This document shows, piece after piece, positions 1-7,360 of a DNA stretch of 19,287 nt. The position numbers and the translations under genes were made by a program. The stretch comes from JAOPZW01 sp034664395. Its GTDB lineage: Bacteria; Actinomycetota; Thermoleophilia; Solirubrobacterales; Solirubrobacteraceae. The DNA lies in assembly GCA_034664395.1 (NCBI GenBank), contig JAXDHQ010000317.1, positions 1-19,287 of the forward strand, given 5' to 3'. Each line of letters starts with the position of its first letter. The stretch's first letter is position 1. A model generated the notes under the pieces. It saw nothing but the letters and a program-made list of their open reading frames with translations. It ran no database searches and was not told the origin of the DNA.

Positions 1-279
1 ATCGACGCCGTCCGCGAGGCGCTCACGAACGTGCGCAAGCACGCTCGCGCCGAGCACGTCGTCGTCCGCGTCGAGGACGTGGACGGCGAGCTGCGTGTCA
101 GCGTCGCCGACGACGGCGTCGGTGCCCACCCGTCCGCGCTCGAGGGCGCGTCCGGGCTCGGGCTGGTCGCGAGCATCGCCGGGCGCCTCGGGCGCCACGG
201 CGGGCGCTCGCTTGTGCAGTCCGCGCCCGGTGTCGGGACGCGTGTGGTCATGGCGATGCCGGTCCAGGAGGCTTTCTGA
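1..279 (+). CDS. Sensor histidine kinase, C-terminal ATPase part (5' truncated by window)
   Basis: Only the last 92 residues are visible; the reading frame is open from base 1. The visible part is an HATPase_c domain. An N-box (EALTNVRKHA) lies at the left edge, a G1 box (DDGVG) at about residue 39, and a G2-like GLGL at about residue 54. The protein ends in a VGTRVVMAMP strand typical of the last ATPase strand. The short 'LTNVRKHA' N-box is characteristic of NarL/DesK-type kinases (HisKA_3 family), which fits the NarL-type regulator directly downstream. The stop codon overlaps the next start by one base (TGATG), so the two are translationally coupled as a two-component pair. Its sensor domain and signal lie outside the window and cannot be inferred. 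Confidence 0.9.
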   Translation: MDAVREALTNVRKHARAEHVVVRVEDVDGELRVSVADDGVGAHPSALEGASGLGLVASIAGRLGRHGGRSLVQSAPGVGTRVVMAMPVQEAF

Positions 280-920
280 TGCATATTCGTGTTCTCGTTG
301 CCGACGACTTTCCGCTGGTGCGCGACGGTGTCGCGCAGGCGCTCGACCGCGACCCCGGTATCGAGGTCGTGGGCCGCGCCGCCTGCGGTGAGGAGGCCCT
401 GAAGCTCGCTCGCGAGCTCTCGCCGGACGTCATCGTCCTCGACATGCACATGCCCGACATCGGTGGCATCGCCGTCCTGCAGCGTCTGCGGGCGGAGATG
501 CCCGCCGTCCGCGCCCTGGCGCTGACGGCGAGCGAGAGCCCGGAGTCGCTCCTCGGCGCGATCTCCTCGGGCGCGCAGGGCTACCTGACCAAGCTGACCG
601 GCCCGGAGGAGCTCCGCCAGGCCGTCATCACGATCTACGGCGACGGCTCGGTGGTCGAGCCGCGCCTCGCGCGGCACCTGCTGCGCGAGTACGCGGGCGC
701 CTCGGGGTCGGACTCCACGAGCCTGCGTCCGGTGCTCAGCACACGGGAGACCGAGATCCTGCGTCTCGTCGCCCGCGGCTACACCGACAACGAGATCGGC
801 CGCGAGCTGTACCTCTCGCCGCGCACGGTGCAGAACCACCTCACGCGCATCCGCGAGAAGACCGGCCTGCGCCGCCGCTCCGAGCTCACGCGCTGGGCCG
901 TCGAGCACGCGCTGACCTAG
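279..920 (+). CDS. NarL/FixJ-family response regulator
   Basis: This 213-residue protein has a receiver domain (about residues 3-120) and a LuxR-type helix-turn-helix (about 150-210). The receiver carries the acidic pair D9/D10, the phospho-acceptor D55 (VIVLDMHMP), the switch threonine T83 and the conserved K105, so it should be phosphorylatable. The HTH has the usual LSTRETEILRLVARG and SPRTVQNHLTRI helices. The ATG overlaps the kinase stop codon by one base, so it is the partner of the upstream kinase. Phosphorylation by that kinase would trigger dimerisation and DNA binding, as known for the NarL family. The target genes are unknown, although the LuxR-type regulator just downstream is a possible candidate by position only. 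Confidence 0.96.
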   Translation: MHIRVLVADDFPLVRDGVAQALDRDPGIEVVGRAACGEEALKLARELSPDVIVLDMHMPDIGGIAVLQRLRAEMPAVRALALTASESPESLLGAISSGAQGYLTKLTGPEELRQAVITIYGDGSVVEPRLARHLLREYAGASGSDSTSLRPVLSTRETEILRLVARGYTDNEIGRELYLSPRTVQNHLTRIREKTGLRRRSELTRWAVEHALT

Positions 921-934
921 GCCATCCACCGCTC

Positions 935-964
935 TTGGCAGGCGACCCGCCGGCCCGCTAACCT
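935..964 (+). promoter_or_regulatory. Sigma-70-like promoter for the LuxR-type ATPase regulator
   Basis: A TTGGCA hexamer at 935-940 and TAACCT at 959-964 are separated by 18 bases, close to a housekeeping consensus. Transcription would start near base 971, just after the response-regulator stop codon. This suggests the downstream gene has its own promoter. It also leaves a leader of about 75 bases if translation starts at the GTG at 1046, or almost none if it starts at the TTG at 977. Confidence 0.55.
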
Positions 965-1045
965 CGCGGAGCCCGGTTGGCCGCCTGCCGCGTTCGGCCT
1001 GGCATGGCGGGGGCGGGCAGGAGGCCGGTTCCCCGGGGGGCAACA

Positions 1046-3415
1046 GTGTCAACAGAGCCGATCCCGCTGCTCGAGCGCGAAGCCGAGGTCGAGGCCGTCG
1101 CTCGACGGCTGGTAGCCGCGCGGGAGGGGCTCGGCTCGATCGTCGTGCTCGAGGGGCCCGGCGGGGTGGGCAAGAGCCGCCTGCTGGCCGCCACCCGCGA
1201 CCGCGCCCGCGCGGAGGGGCTTCGCGTCCTGTCCGCCCGCGGCAGCCGCCTGGAGCGCGACCTGGCGTTCGGGGTCGCCCACCAGCTCCTGGCCCCGGTG
1301 CTCGAGTCAGGGGACCACCCCGAGGACCTCGCCGCCGCCGCGCTGGACCCGATCGCCACCGGTCGCCTGGGGGCGACCGAGGCCGAGCCGACATTCGCGG
1401 TCCTGCACGCGCTGCACGAGCTCGTGGTCGCCGCCGCCGCGCGTGAGCCGCTCCTGCTCGCCGTCGACGACCTGCCGCTCGCCGACGCGGCGTCGCTGCG
1501 CATGCTCGCCTACATCGCCCGCCGGGTCGGAGCGCTGCCGATCGTGCTGGCCGTCGCGGCCCGCCCCGCCGAGGGCGGCCTGCGGTCGGAGGCGGTCGAG
1601 GACGTGCTCGCCGAGCCCGACGCGCTCGTCCTGCGCCCCGCGGTCCTGAGCCAGGCCGGCGTGGGCCGCGCGCTGGAGTCCGGCCTCGGCGCCGACGTCG
1701 ACCCGGCGTTCGCCGCCGCGTGCCACGAGCTCACCGGCGGTCATCCCGCGCAGCTCGTGCGGCTCGTGCGCGAGCTCGCGGCCACCGGAGTGACGCCGAC
1801 GGCCGAGGCGGCCGACGCGCTGCGCGAGACCGCCGGATCGGCGCTGTCGGGCATGCGCCGCGTGCCGCGCCCGGCGGCGCCCCCGACCGGCGGCGCCCCC
1901 GGGGCCGCGGGCGCCGACGAGGCCGCCGAGGCGAGCCTGGCGCTGGCCCACGGCCGCGAGCTGGCGCTCGACGGCCGCCCGACGGAGGCGGCGCGCACGG
2001 CGCAGGACGCGGTCGCCCGCCTCGAGGGGCGCCACGCGAGCCTGGCCTTCCGCCTGGAGGCCGAGCTGGCGATCGTCGCGCGCGTCAGCCTCCACGTCCG
2101 CGGCCGCAACCTGCAGCGCCTGCGCGACCTCGCCCGCGAGCTGTCGCGCGAGGACCCCGCCGCGCGCATGCTCGTGGCCAACCTCGCGCTCGACGGCGCC
2201 CTGCGCGGCGAGCCGGCGGCCAGCGTCGGCACGCTCGCCGACGTCGCCTGGGCCAGCGGTCGCCTGCTGGCCGACGAGGGTCCCACCGCGCCCGCCGTCT
2301 ACGCCGTGGCCGCCGTCCTCGCCGCGGCCGAGCGCGACGACACGGCGACACAGGTCCTCGGCGCCACGCTGGCCGAGGCGCGCTCGCGCGCGGCCCCGGG
2401 AGCCGAGGCGGTCGCCCTGACCCTGCGCGCGGAGCTGCGCCTGCGGCGCGGCAGCCTGGCCGAGGCCGAGCAGGATGCGCGCAGTGCCGTCGAGGCCGCC
2501 CGCCGGCCCGGCGCCGCGGCCGCCGGGGCGCCGGCCGCCGCCGCCCTGGCCACGATCCTCATCGTCCGCGACGAGCTCGCGGAGGCCGAGGCGGTCCTCG
2601 ACCTCGCCTTCCCCGCCGACGGGGCGCCCGAGCCGGCGCTGCTGGACTGCCTGCTCTTCGCGCGCGGGCGCCTGCGCATCGCCCAGGGCCGGCCCGAGGA
2701 CGCGCTCGGCGACCTCGTCGCGTGCGGGCGCCGCGTCGAGGCCCGCGGCGTGCGCAACCCGGCGATCATCGCGTGGCGCTCGTGGGCCGCGGTCGTGCTC
2801 GGCCAGCTCGGCCAGCAGGAGCGCGCGCGCGAGCTGGCCACCGAGGAGCTCGAGCTGGCGCGCACGTTCGGAGCGCCGACGACCGAGGCCTTCGCGCTGT
2901 GCCAGGTCGGCCGCACGATCGCCGGGGCGGCCGGGCTGGAGCTGCTGCGCGAGTCGGTGGCGCTGCTCGAGCGCGGGTCGGCGGCGCTGCCGCAGTCGCT
3001 GGCCCTGGTCGAGCTCGGCGCCGCCCTGCGCCGCGCCGGCCTGCGCGTCGAGGCGCGCGAGCACCTGCGCCAGGCTCAGCTCCTGGCCGAGCACGCGGGC
3101 GCCGCGCGCGTGGCGCGCCGCGCGCGCGACGAGCTCGTCGCCGCCGGCGCCCGGCCGCGCCGCGCCGAGGTCAGCGGGCCGCGATCGCTCACGTACAGCG
3201 AGCGCCGTGCGGCCGACCTCGCGGCCCAGGGCTGGGCCAACCGGCGCATCGCCCAGGAGCTCTACGTCACGCCCAAGACCGTCGAGATGCACCTCACCAA
3301 CGCGTACCGCAAGCTCGGCATCACCTCGCGCACCCAGCTCCGCGAGGCGCTGGCCGCCGATCCCGACGCGCCGGTGCTCGACCTTCCGGCGGCGTCGGAG
3401 CTGGACTGGCGCTGA
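1046..3415 (+). CDS. LuxR-family transcriptional regulator with N-terminal AAA/STAND ATPase (LAL-like)
   Basis: A 789-residue protein if started at the GTG at 1046, which follows a run of six G; a TTG at 977 in the same frame is the alternative. The N-terminus is an ATPase: Walker A GPGGVGKS at about 37-44, Walker B LLLAVDD at about 137-142, and the TGGHP motif at about 230. The middle is Ala/Arg/Glu-rich helical repeat of TPR character. The C-terminus is a LuxR HTH at about 715-769 (YSERRAADLAAQG, TPKTVEMHL). The family (MalT/LAL regulators) couples ATP and ligand binding to activation of transcription. Oddly, the winged-helix segment and the 'F.HPL.R..VY' stretch that normally follow the NTPase core are missing. 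A Pro/Gly/Ala linker at about residues 272-290 joins the ATPase directly to the repeats. The ligand is unknown. Confidence 0.9.
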   Translation: MSTEPIPLLEREAEVEAVARRLVAAREGLGSIVVLEGPGGVGKSRLLAATRDRARAEGLRVLSARGSRLERDLAFGVAHQLLAPVLESGDHPEDLAAAALDPIATGRLGATEAEPTFAVLHALHELVVAAAAREPLLLAVDDLPLADAASLRMLAYIARRVGALPIVLAVAARPAEGGLRSEAVEDVLAEPDALVLRPAVLSQAGVGRALESGLGADVDPAFAAACHELTGGHPAQLVRLVRELAATGVTPTAEAADALRETAGSALSGMRRVPRPAAPPTGGAPGAAGADEAAEASLALAHGRELALDGRPTEAARTAQDAVARLEGRHASLAFRLEAELAIVARVSLHVRGRNLQRLRDLARELSREDPAARMLVANLALDGALRGEPAASVGTLADVAWASGRLLADEGPTAPAVYAVAAVLAAAERDDTATQVLGATLAEARSRAAPGAEAVALTLRAELRLRRGSLAEAEQDARSAVEAARRPGAAAAGAPAAAALATILIVRDELAEAEAVLDLAFPADGAPEPALLDCLLFARGRLRIAQGRPEDALGDLVACGRRVEARGVRNPAIIAWRSWAAVVLGQLGQQERARELATEELELARTFGAPTTEAFALCQVGRTIAGAAGLELLRESVALLERGSAALPQSLALVELGAALRRAGLRVEAREHLRQAQLLAEHAGAARVARRARDELVAAGARPRRAEVSGPRSLTYSERRAADLAAQGWANRRIAQELYVTPKTVEMHLTNAYRKLGITSRTQLREALAADPDAPVLDLPAASELDWR

Positions 3416-3433
3416 CCCCGCGCGAGCGGGTCA
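3413..3433. terminator. Bidirectional hairpin spanning the two convergent stop codons
   Basis: The arms TGACCCCGC (3413-3421) and GCGGGTCA (3426-3433) pair with one bulged C around a GCGA tetraloop of the GNRA type. The left arm begins with the TGA of the LuxR-type regulator and the right arm ends with the reverse complement of the stop codon of the 77-residue oxidase protein. No T-tract follows, so intrinsic termination is uncertain, but it is the only structure in the 15-base gap between the convergent genes. Confidence 0.5.
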
Positions 3434-3664
3434 GTGCTCGTCGTGGTGGAGCGGGAGCTCCTCGATGTCCCGGCGCGTGTCGCGGATCCACGCGACGATG
3501 ACGCCGATCGTGAGCAGGAGCCCGGCGACCACGAAGACGAGCGAGGTCGTCACGCCGACGATCGCGAGCGTGATGCCGAAGGCCAGCAGCACGGGCTGGA
3601 CGCTCGGCCCGGGGAGGTGGAGCTCCTCGCCCGTGGGCGGGACCTCCGGCTCGAGCGGGCTCAT
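3431..3664 (-). CDS. Small two-TM membrane protein of the cytochrome c oxidase operon
   Basis: A 77-residue protein with an acidic/Pro-rich N-terminus, two adjacent hydrophobic segments (about 23-41 and 43-61) and a charged, His-containing C-terminus (RDTRRDIEEL, HHDEH). The stretch LHLPGPSVQPVLLAFG resembles the 'H.P.PS..P' segment found at the C-terminal end of some fused oxidase subunits, and CtaD here lacks that segment. It is therefore probably a small accessory or subunit IV-like protein of the aa3-type oxidase in the membrane. Its ATG overlaps the stop of the 36-residue gene by four bases (ATGA), so it is the last gene of the coupled operon. The subunit assignment is inferred from context, not from a recognised family signature. 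Confidence 0.8.
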   Translation of the reverse strand: MSPLEPEVPPTGEELHLPGPSVQPVLLAFGITLAIVGVTTSLVFVVAGLLLTIGVIVAWIRDTRRDIEELPLHHDEH

Positions 3665-3771
3665 GAGATGTAGATGGCCGCGGCGACGAAGGTCATGCCG
3701 AACATGAAGAAGCAGACGGCGGTGACGATCAGGCCGGAGCGGACGTTCTTGCGGGCGAGGTTGCGATCCAT
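3661..3771 (-). CDS. 36-residue single-TM protein, putative oxidase small/assembly subunit
   Basis: The ORF encodes a basic N-terminus (MDRNLARKNVRSGL) followed by one hydrophobic helix of about 22 residues ending in AAIYIS, so the N-terminus should be cytoplasmic. An AGGAA Shine-Dalgarno-like sequence at about 3774-3778 overlaps the ctaB stop codon and sits 3-4 bases from the ATG. The stop overlaps the next ATG (ATGA). This tight coupling on both sides supports real translation. Its shape resembles the tiny 'cytochrome oxidase small assembly' proteins encoded among oxidase genes in other bacteria, with basic N-terminus and one TM. I cannot claim homology from sequence alone. It is easily missed because of its size. 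Confidence 0.8.
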   Translation of the reverse strand: MDRNLARKNVRSGLIVTAVCFFMFGMTFVAAAIYIS

Positions 3772-3776
3772 GGTTC

Positions 3777-4679
3777 CTAGAGCTTGACGTCGGCGACCAT
3801 CGCGCCGAAGAGGAGGGCCAGGTAGGCCAGGGAGAACAGGTACAGCCGCAGCGCCGAGCGGCGGTCGGCGCGCCGGTAGAGCAGGTAGGCGCCGCCGATG
3901 AACAGGCCGCCGAGGACGAGCGAGGCGACGAGGTACGGCGTGCCCAGGCCGCCGGCGCAGAACGGGAGCTGGGTGACCGCGTAGAGCAGCACGGTGTAGA
4001 GCAGGATCTGGCGGCGGGTCTCGGCCTCGCCGCGCACGACCGGGAGCATGGGGATGCCGACCCGCTCGTACTCGCCCTTCATCAGCAGCGACAGCGCCCA
4101 GAAGTGCGGCGGCGTCCAGAAGAACACGATGGCGAAGAGGTACACCGCCATCCCGTCGAGGCCGCCGGTGGCCGCCGCCCAGCCGACGAGCGGGGGCACG
4201 GCGCCGGCCGCGCCGCCGATGACGATGTTCTGCGCGGTGCGGCGCTTGAGCCACACCGTGTAGACGAGCGTGTAGCCGAGGAAGCCGCTGAGCGACAGCG
4301 CCGCGGCCAGCGGGTTGACGAGCAGCGACAGCTCGATCACCGCCAGCACGCCGAGCACGCAGCCGAAGATCAGCGCGGCGCGCGGCGCCACGCGGCCCGA
4401 CGGCACCGGGCGGTTGGCGGTGCGCGGCATGCGCGCGTCGATGTCGCGGTCGAAGTAGTGGTTGACGGCGCCCGCCCCGCCGGCCGACAGGTAGCCGCCG
4501 AGGCAGGTGAGGAGCACGAGCGTCAGCGACGGCGAGCCGGCGACGAGCATCGTCGTGACCGTCGTGAACAGCAGCAGCGACTGGACGCGCGGCTTGGTGA
4601 GCGTGACGTAGTCGACGACCACCTGCCGCGCGCCGGCGAGCGGCGCCAGACGCAGGGCGCTGGCGCGCGGACCGGCCAT
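3777..4679 (-). CDS. ctaB: Protohaem IX farnesyltransferase (haem O synthase)
   Basis: A 300-residue polytopic membrane protein of the UbiA prenyltransferase superfamily. It carries the first Asp-rich motif N73-HYF-D77-RDI-D81 followed by ARMPRTANRPVPSG, which is diagnostic of haem O synthases (CtaB/CyoE). It also has the downstream FFWTPPHFWALSLLMKGEYERVGIPMLP region typical of the family, split here for brevity into FFWTPPHFW and EYERVGIPMLP. It attaches farnesyl to haem B, giving haem O, the precursor of haem A for the oxidase subunit encoded upstream. About eight hydrophobic segments follow. The ATG shares one base with the ctaD stop codon (TGATG), so translation is coupled. No haem A synthase (ctaA) is in the window. 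Length is normal for the family. Confidence 0.96.
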   Translation of the reverse strand: MAGPRASALRLAPLAGARQVVVDYVTLTKPRVQSLLLFTTVTTMLVAGSPSLTLVLLTCLGGYLSAGGAGAVNHYFDRDIDARMPRTANRPVPSGRVAPRAALIFGCVLGVLAVIELSLLVNPLAAALSLSGFLGYTLVYTVWLKRRTAQNIVIGGAAGAVPPLVGWAAATGGLDGMAVYLFAIVFFWTPPHFWALSLLMKGEYERVGIPMLPVVRGEAETRRQILLYTVLLYAVTQLPFCAGGLGTPYLVASLVLGGLFIGGAYLLYRRADRRSALRLYLFSLAYLALLFGAMVADVKL

Positions 4680-6388
4680 CAGCCGCGGACCGCGGACTCG
4701 GGCACGGGGGCCGGGGGCGCCTCGCCGACGCCGCTCTGGCGCTCGACCTGGCGGCGGATGTCCTTCATCGGCTCCACCGAGCGCACGCGCGGGATGACGT
4801 CGAAGTTGTTGACCGGCGGCGGCGACGTGGTGAACCACTCCAGCGTGTTGGCCTTCCACGGGTCCGGGCCGGCCTTGACGCCGTGCTTGAGGCTGCGCAG
4901 CACGTTGGCCACGGTCACGAGCACGCCGAGGCCGAGGATGAACGAGCCGATCGTCGAGATCAGGTTGTAGAGCTCGAGGTGGCCGACGTCGTTGTACTCG
5001 TAGACGCGGCGCGGCATGCCGTCCAGGCCCAGCGAGTGCTGGATGAGGAACGTCACGTGGAAGCCGACGAGCATCAGCCAGAAGCTCAGCTTGCCCAGGC
5101 CCTCGCCGAGCAGGCGGCCGGTGATCTTCGGGAACCAGTAGTAGATCCCCGAGAAGATCGCGAAGACGGCGCCGCCCATGAGCACGTAGTGCAGGTGGGC
5201 GACCACGAAGTACGTATCGGTGAGCTGCCAGTCGACCGGGAACACGGCGAGGAACACGCCGGTGATGCCGCCGATGAGGAACGTGCCGATGAAGCCGACG
5301 GCGAACAGCAGCGAGGTCGTGAACTCGACCGTCCCTCGCCACAGGGTCGCCACCCAGTTGAAGATCTTCACGCCCGTGGGCACGGCGATCAGGAACGAGC
5401 CGAGCATGAAGAACACGAAGACGAACGTCGGGCTCGGCGTCGCGAACATGTGGTGGGCCCACACCAGCAGCCCGAGGAAGGCGATCACCACCGTCGCGGC
5501 CGCGATCGCCTTGTAGCCGAAGATCGGCTTGCGCGAGAAGACGGGCAGGACCTCGGAGATGATGCCGAAGCCCGGCAGCACCATGATGTAGACCTCGGGG
5601 TGACCGAAGAACCAGAACAGGTGCTGCCACAGCAGCGGCGAGCCGCCCGCTGACGCGTCGTAGAAGTGGGTGCCGAAATGTCGGTCGGTGAGCAGCAGCG
5701 TCACCGCGGCCGCGATCACCGGCAGCGCCAGGATCAGCAGGATCGAGTAGGTGAGAATCGTCCACACGAACAGCGGCAGCCGGCCCCAGCCCATGCCCGG
5801 CGCGCGCATGTTGGCGATCGTGGCGTAGAAGTTGATCGCGCCCACCAGCGAGCTCAGGCCCGTGAGGTGGATGAGGTAGATCCACGCGTCGACGCCGCCG
5901 TTGGGCAGGTAGCTGCTCGAGGACAGCGGCGGGTAGCAGGTCCAGCCGCACTCGGGCGGGTTGAAGAAGATCGACCCGTAGAACACGATGCCGCCGGCGA
6001 CGAGCAGCCAGAAGGACAGGGCGTTGAGCTTGGGGAACGCCATGTCGCGGGCGCCGATCATGAGCGGCACGAAGTAGTTCGCGAAGCCGGCCATGATCGG
6101 GACGACGAACAGGAAGATCATCGTCGTCCCGTGCATCGTGAACAGCTCGTTGTACGTCTTGGGGTCCAGCAGCGTGTTGTTCGCCTGGCTGAGCTGCAGG
6201 CGCATCAGCAGCGCCTCGGTCCCCCCGAGCAGGAAGAACACGAACGTCAGGACCAGGTACATGATCCCGATGCGCTTGTGGTCGGTGGTCGTGACCCATG
6301 AGGTCCAGCCGGTGCGCTCGCGCTCGATGCGGCGGGCGACGACCTGGGGGACGGGGGCGAGAGCTGCTTCGTGAGTGGTGGCGGCCAT
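4679..6388 (-). CDS. ctaD: Cytochrome c oxidase subunit I (aa3-type)
   Basis: A 569-residue, 12-helix haem-copper oxidase catalytic subunit. Low-spin haem ligands are H86 (FTMHGTTM) and H400, the high-spin haem ligand is H398 (VVAHLHYVLMGG), and CuB ligands are H263, H312 and H313 (GHPEVY, AHHMF). Y267 is the usual His-Tyr crosslink. D-channel residues D114, N104, N122 and the helix VI E265, plus K-channel K341 (PTGVK), are all present, so it is an A1-type proton-pumping oxidase. The tail is soluble and Pro/Glu-rich (from about residue 505). It lies 18 bases after ctaC and overlaps ctaB. I see no clear Shine-Dalgarno sequence before its ATG, only a pyrimidine-rich stretch. Confidence 0.98.
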   Translation of the reverse strand: MAATTHEAALAPVPQVVARRIERERTGWTSWVTTTDHKRIGIMYLVLTFVFFLLGGTEALLMRLQLSQANNTLLDPKTYNELFTMHGTTMIFLFVVPIMAGFANYFVPLMIGARDMAFPKLNALSFWLLVAGGIVFYGSIFFNPPECGWTCYPPLSSSSYLPNGGVDAWIYLIHLTGLSSLVGAINFYATIANMRAPGMGWGRLPLFVWTILTYSILLILALPVIAAAVTLLLTDRHFGTHFYDASAGGSPLLWQHLFWFFGHPEVYIMVLPGFGIISEVLPVFSRKPIFGYKAIAAATVVIAFLGLLVWAHHMFATPSPTFVFVFFMLGSFLIAVPTGVKIFNWVATLWRGTVEFTTSLLFAVGFIGTFLIGGITGVFLAVFPVDWQLTDTYFVVAHLHYVLMGGAVFAIFSGIYYWFPKITGRLLGEGLGKLSFWLMLVGFHVTFLIQHSLGLDGMPRRVYEYNDVGHLELYNLISTIGSFILGLGVLVTVANVLRSLKHGVKAGPDPWKANTLEWFTTSPPPVNNFDVIPRVRSVEPMKDIRRQVERQSGVGEAPPAPVPESAVRG

Positions 6389-6406
6389 GAAGAGGGGTCG
6401 GAGGTC

Positions 6407-7306
6407 CTACGGGATCTGCTTGGCGACCTGCTTGCGCTCCCGCGCAGCGGCGGCGTCGGCGGCCTTGAGGTTGGCGCGGAGCTGCTCGAGGTAGCGCTCG
6501 AACTCCGCCGGCCGCACCGCCTTGACCTGGGCGACCATGTTGGCGTGGTTGCGCCCGCACATCTCGGCGCACTGCCCCGAGAAGGTCCTGCCCGCGAGCC
6601 TGCCGGGGATCTGGAACCAGGTGTGGTTGGTGTAGCCCGGGATGGCGTCGAACTTCCCGCCGAGCTTGGGGATCCACCACGAGTGCGCGACGTCCTGGGC
6701 GTTGATGTCCAGCGTGACGGTGGTGTCCGTCGGGACGACGAGCTGCTCGTAGGAGTACGGCGAGCTCAGCGGGGCGTTGGAGCAGTCGTTGGCGTAGGTG
6801 AAGCGCCAGATGTACTGCTGGCCGTTGATGCAGACGTTCAGCGACTTGCCGTTGGGCGGCAGGCTCTTGGTCGGCCCCGAGGCCACGAGCGTCCCGTCGG
6901 CGATCTGCAGCCCGTTGGGGCCGGAGTTCGGCGGGTTGCGGATCTCAGGCAGCTTGACGAAGGTGAAGGCGGCCAGCACCACGAGGATGAGCGCGGCGCC
7001 GACGGTCCAGCCGACCTCCAGCCGCGTGTTGCCGCGGATCTGGGCGGCGACCGCGCCGCGGCGGGCGCGGAACTTCCACAGCGAGTAGAAGAGGCAGCCC
7101 TCGACGCCGACGAAGACGATGAACGCGACCGCGAGGATCAGCTTGTAGAGCGAGTCGATCGCGTCGGCGTTCGGCGAGCCGCCGCTCTCGGGCGTGAGCG
7201 CGTCCGCCATGGCCGAGCCTGCGAACGCGAGCACCAGTCCGAAGGCGAGGATCACGACAGCGGCCAGGCGGCGCGAACGGCGTCTCGTGGCTGGGGTCCG
7301 GGGCAA
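6407..7306 (-). CDS. ctaC: Cytochrome c oxidase subunit II (CuA subunit)
   Basis: A 299-residue protein with an Arg-rich Sec-type signal peptide (likely cleavage AMA|DA near residue 34) and two transmembrane helices (about 53-78 and 97-118). A cupredoxin domain follows, carrying all CuA ligands: H208 (HSWWIP), C246, E248, C250, H254 and M257 in CAEMCGRNHANM. It accepts electrons from cytochrome c or a quinol-cytochrome complex outside the membrane and passes them to CtaD. No haem-binding CxxCH is present, so it is not a caa3 fusion. The start is a TTG at 7306 with no Shine-Dalgarno sequence but a TACAAT hexamer eight bases upstream, suggesting a leaderless mRNA. It is the first gene of the oxidase operon. 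The C-terminal tail is an Ala/Lys/Arg/Glu-rich helix. Confidence 0.96.
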   Translation of the reverse strand: MPRTPATRRRSRRLAAVVILAFGLVLAFAGSAMADALTPESGGSPNADAIDSLYKLILAVAFIVFVGVEGCLFYSLWKFRARRGAVAAQIRGNTRLEVGWTVGAALILVVLAAFTFVKLPEIRNPPNSGPNGLQIADGTLVASGPTKSLPPNGKSLNVCINGQQYIWRFTYANDCSNAPLSSPYSYEQLVVPTDTTVTLDINAQDVAHSWWIPKLGGKFDAIPGYTNHTWFQIPGRLAGRTFSGQCAEMCGRNHANMVAQVKAVRPAEFERYLEQLRANLKAADAAAARERKQVAKQIP

Positions 7307-7314
7307 GGCGCGGG

Positions 7315-7320
7315 ATTGTA
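7315..7320 (-). promoter_or_regulatory. Putative -10 element of the oxidase operon
   Basis: Read on the minus strand, TACAAT ends eight bases before the TTG start of ctaC. It lies in the 54-base gap after the upstream crotonase gene. No convincing -35 hexamer is seen 16-18 bases further up, so the call rests on the hexamer and its position. It implies a transcript starting at or near the start codon. Confidence 0.45.
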
Positions 7321-7360
7321 TTCACAGGTCGGCGGACGACGGACCGTAGGTGGCGCGTGC

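Noticed and set aside
1307..3292. 661-codon open frame antisense to the LuxR-type regulator
   Set aside because: Long antisense frames are expected at this GC content; the product is Arg/Gly/Ala/Gln-rich with no domain, while the sense strand has clear Walker and HTH motifs.
3777..6680. A single 967-codon minus-strand frame covering ctaB and part of ctaC/ctaD
   Set aside because: Only the last 300 codons are ctaB; the rest is out of frame with ctaD and ctaC, which have complete ligand sets in their own frames.
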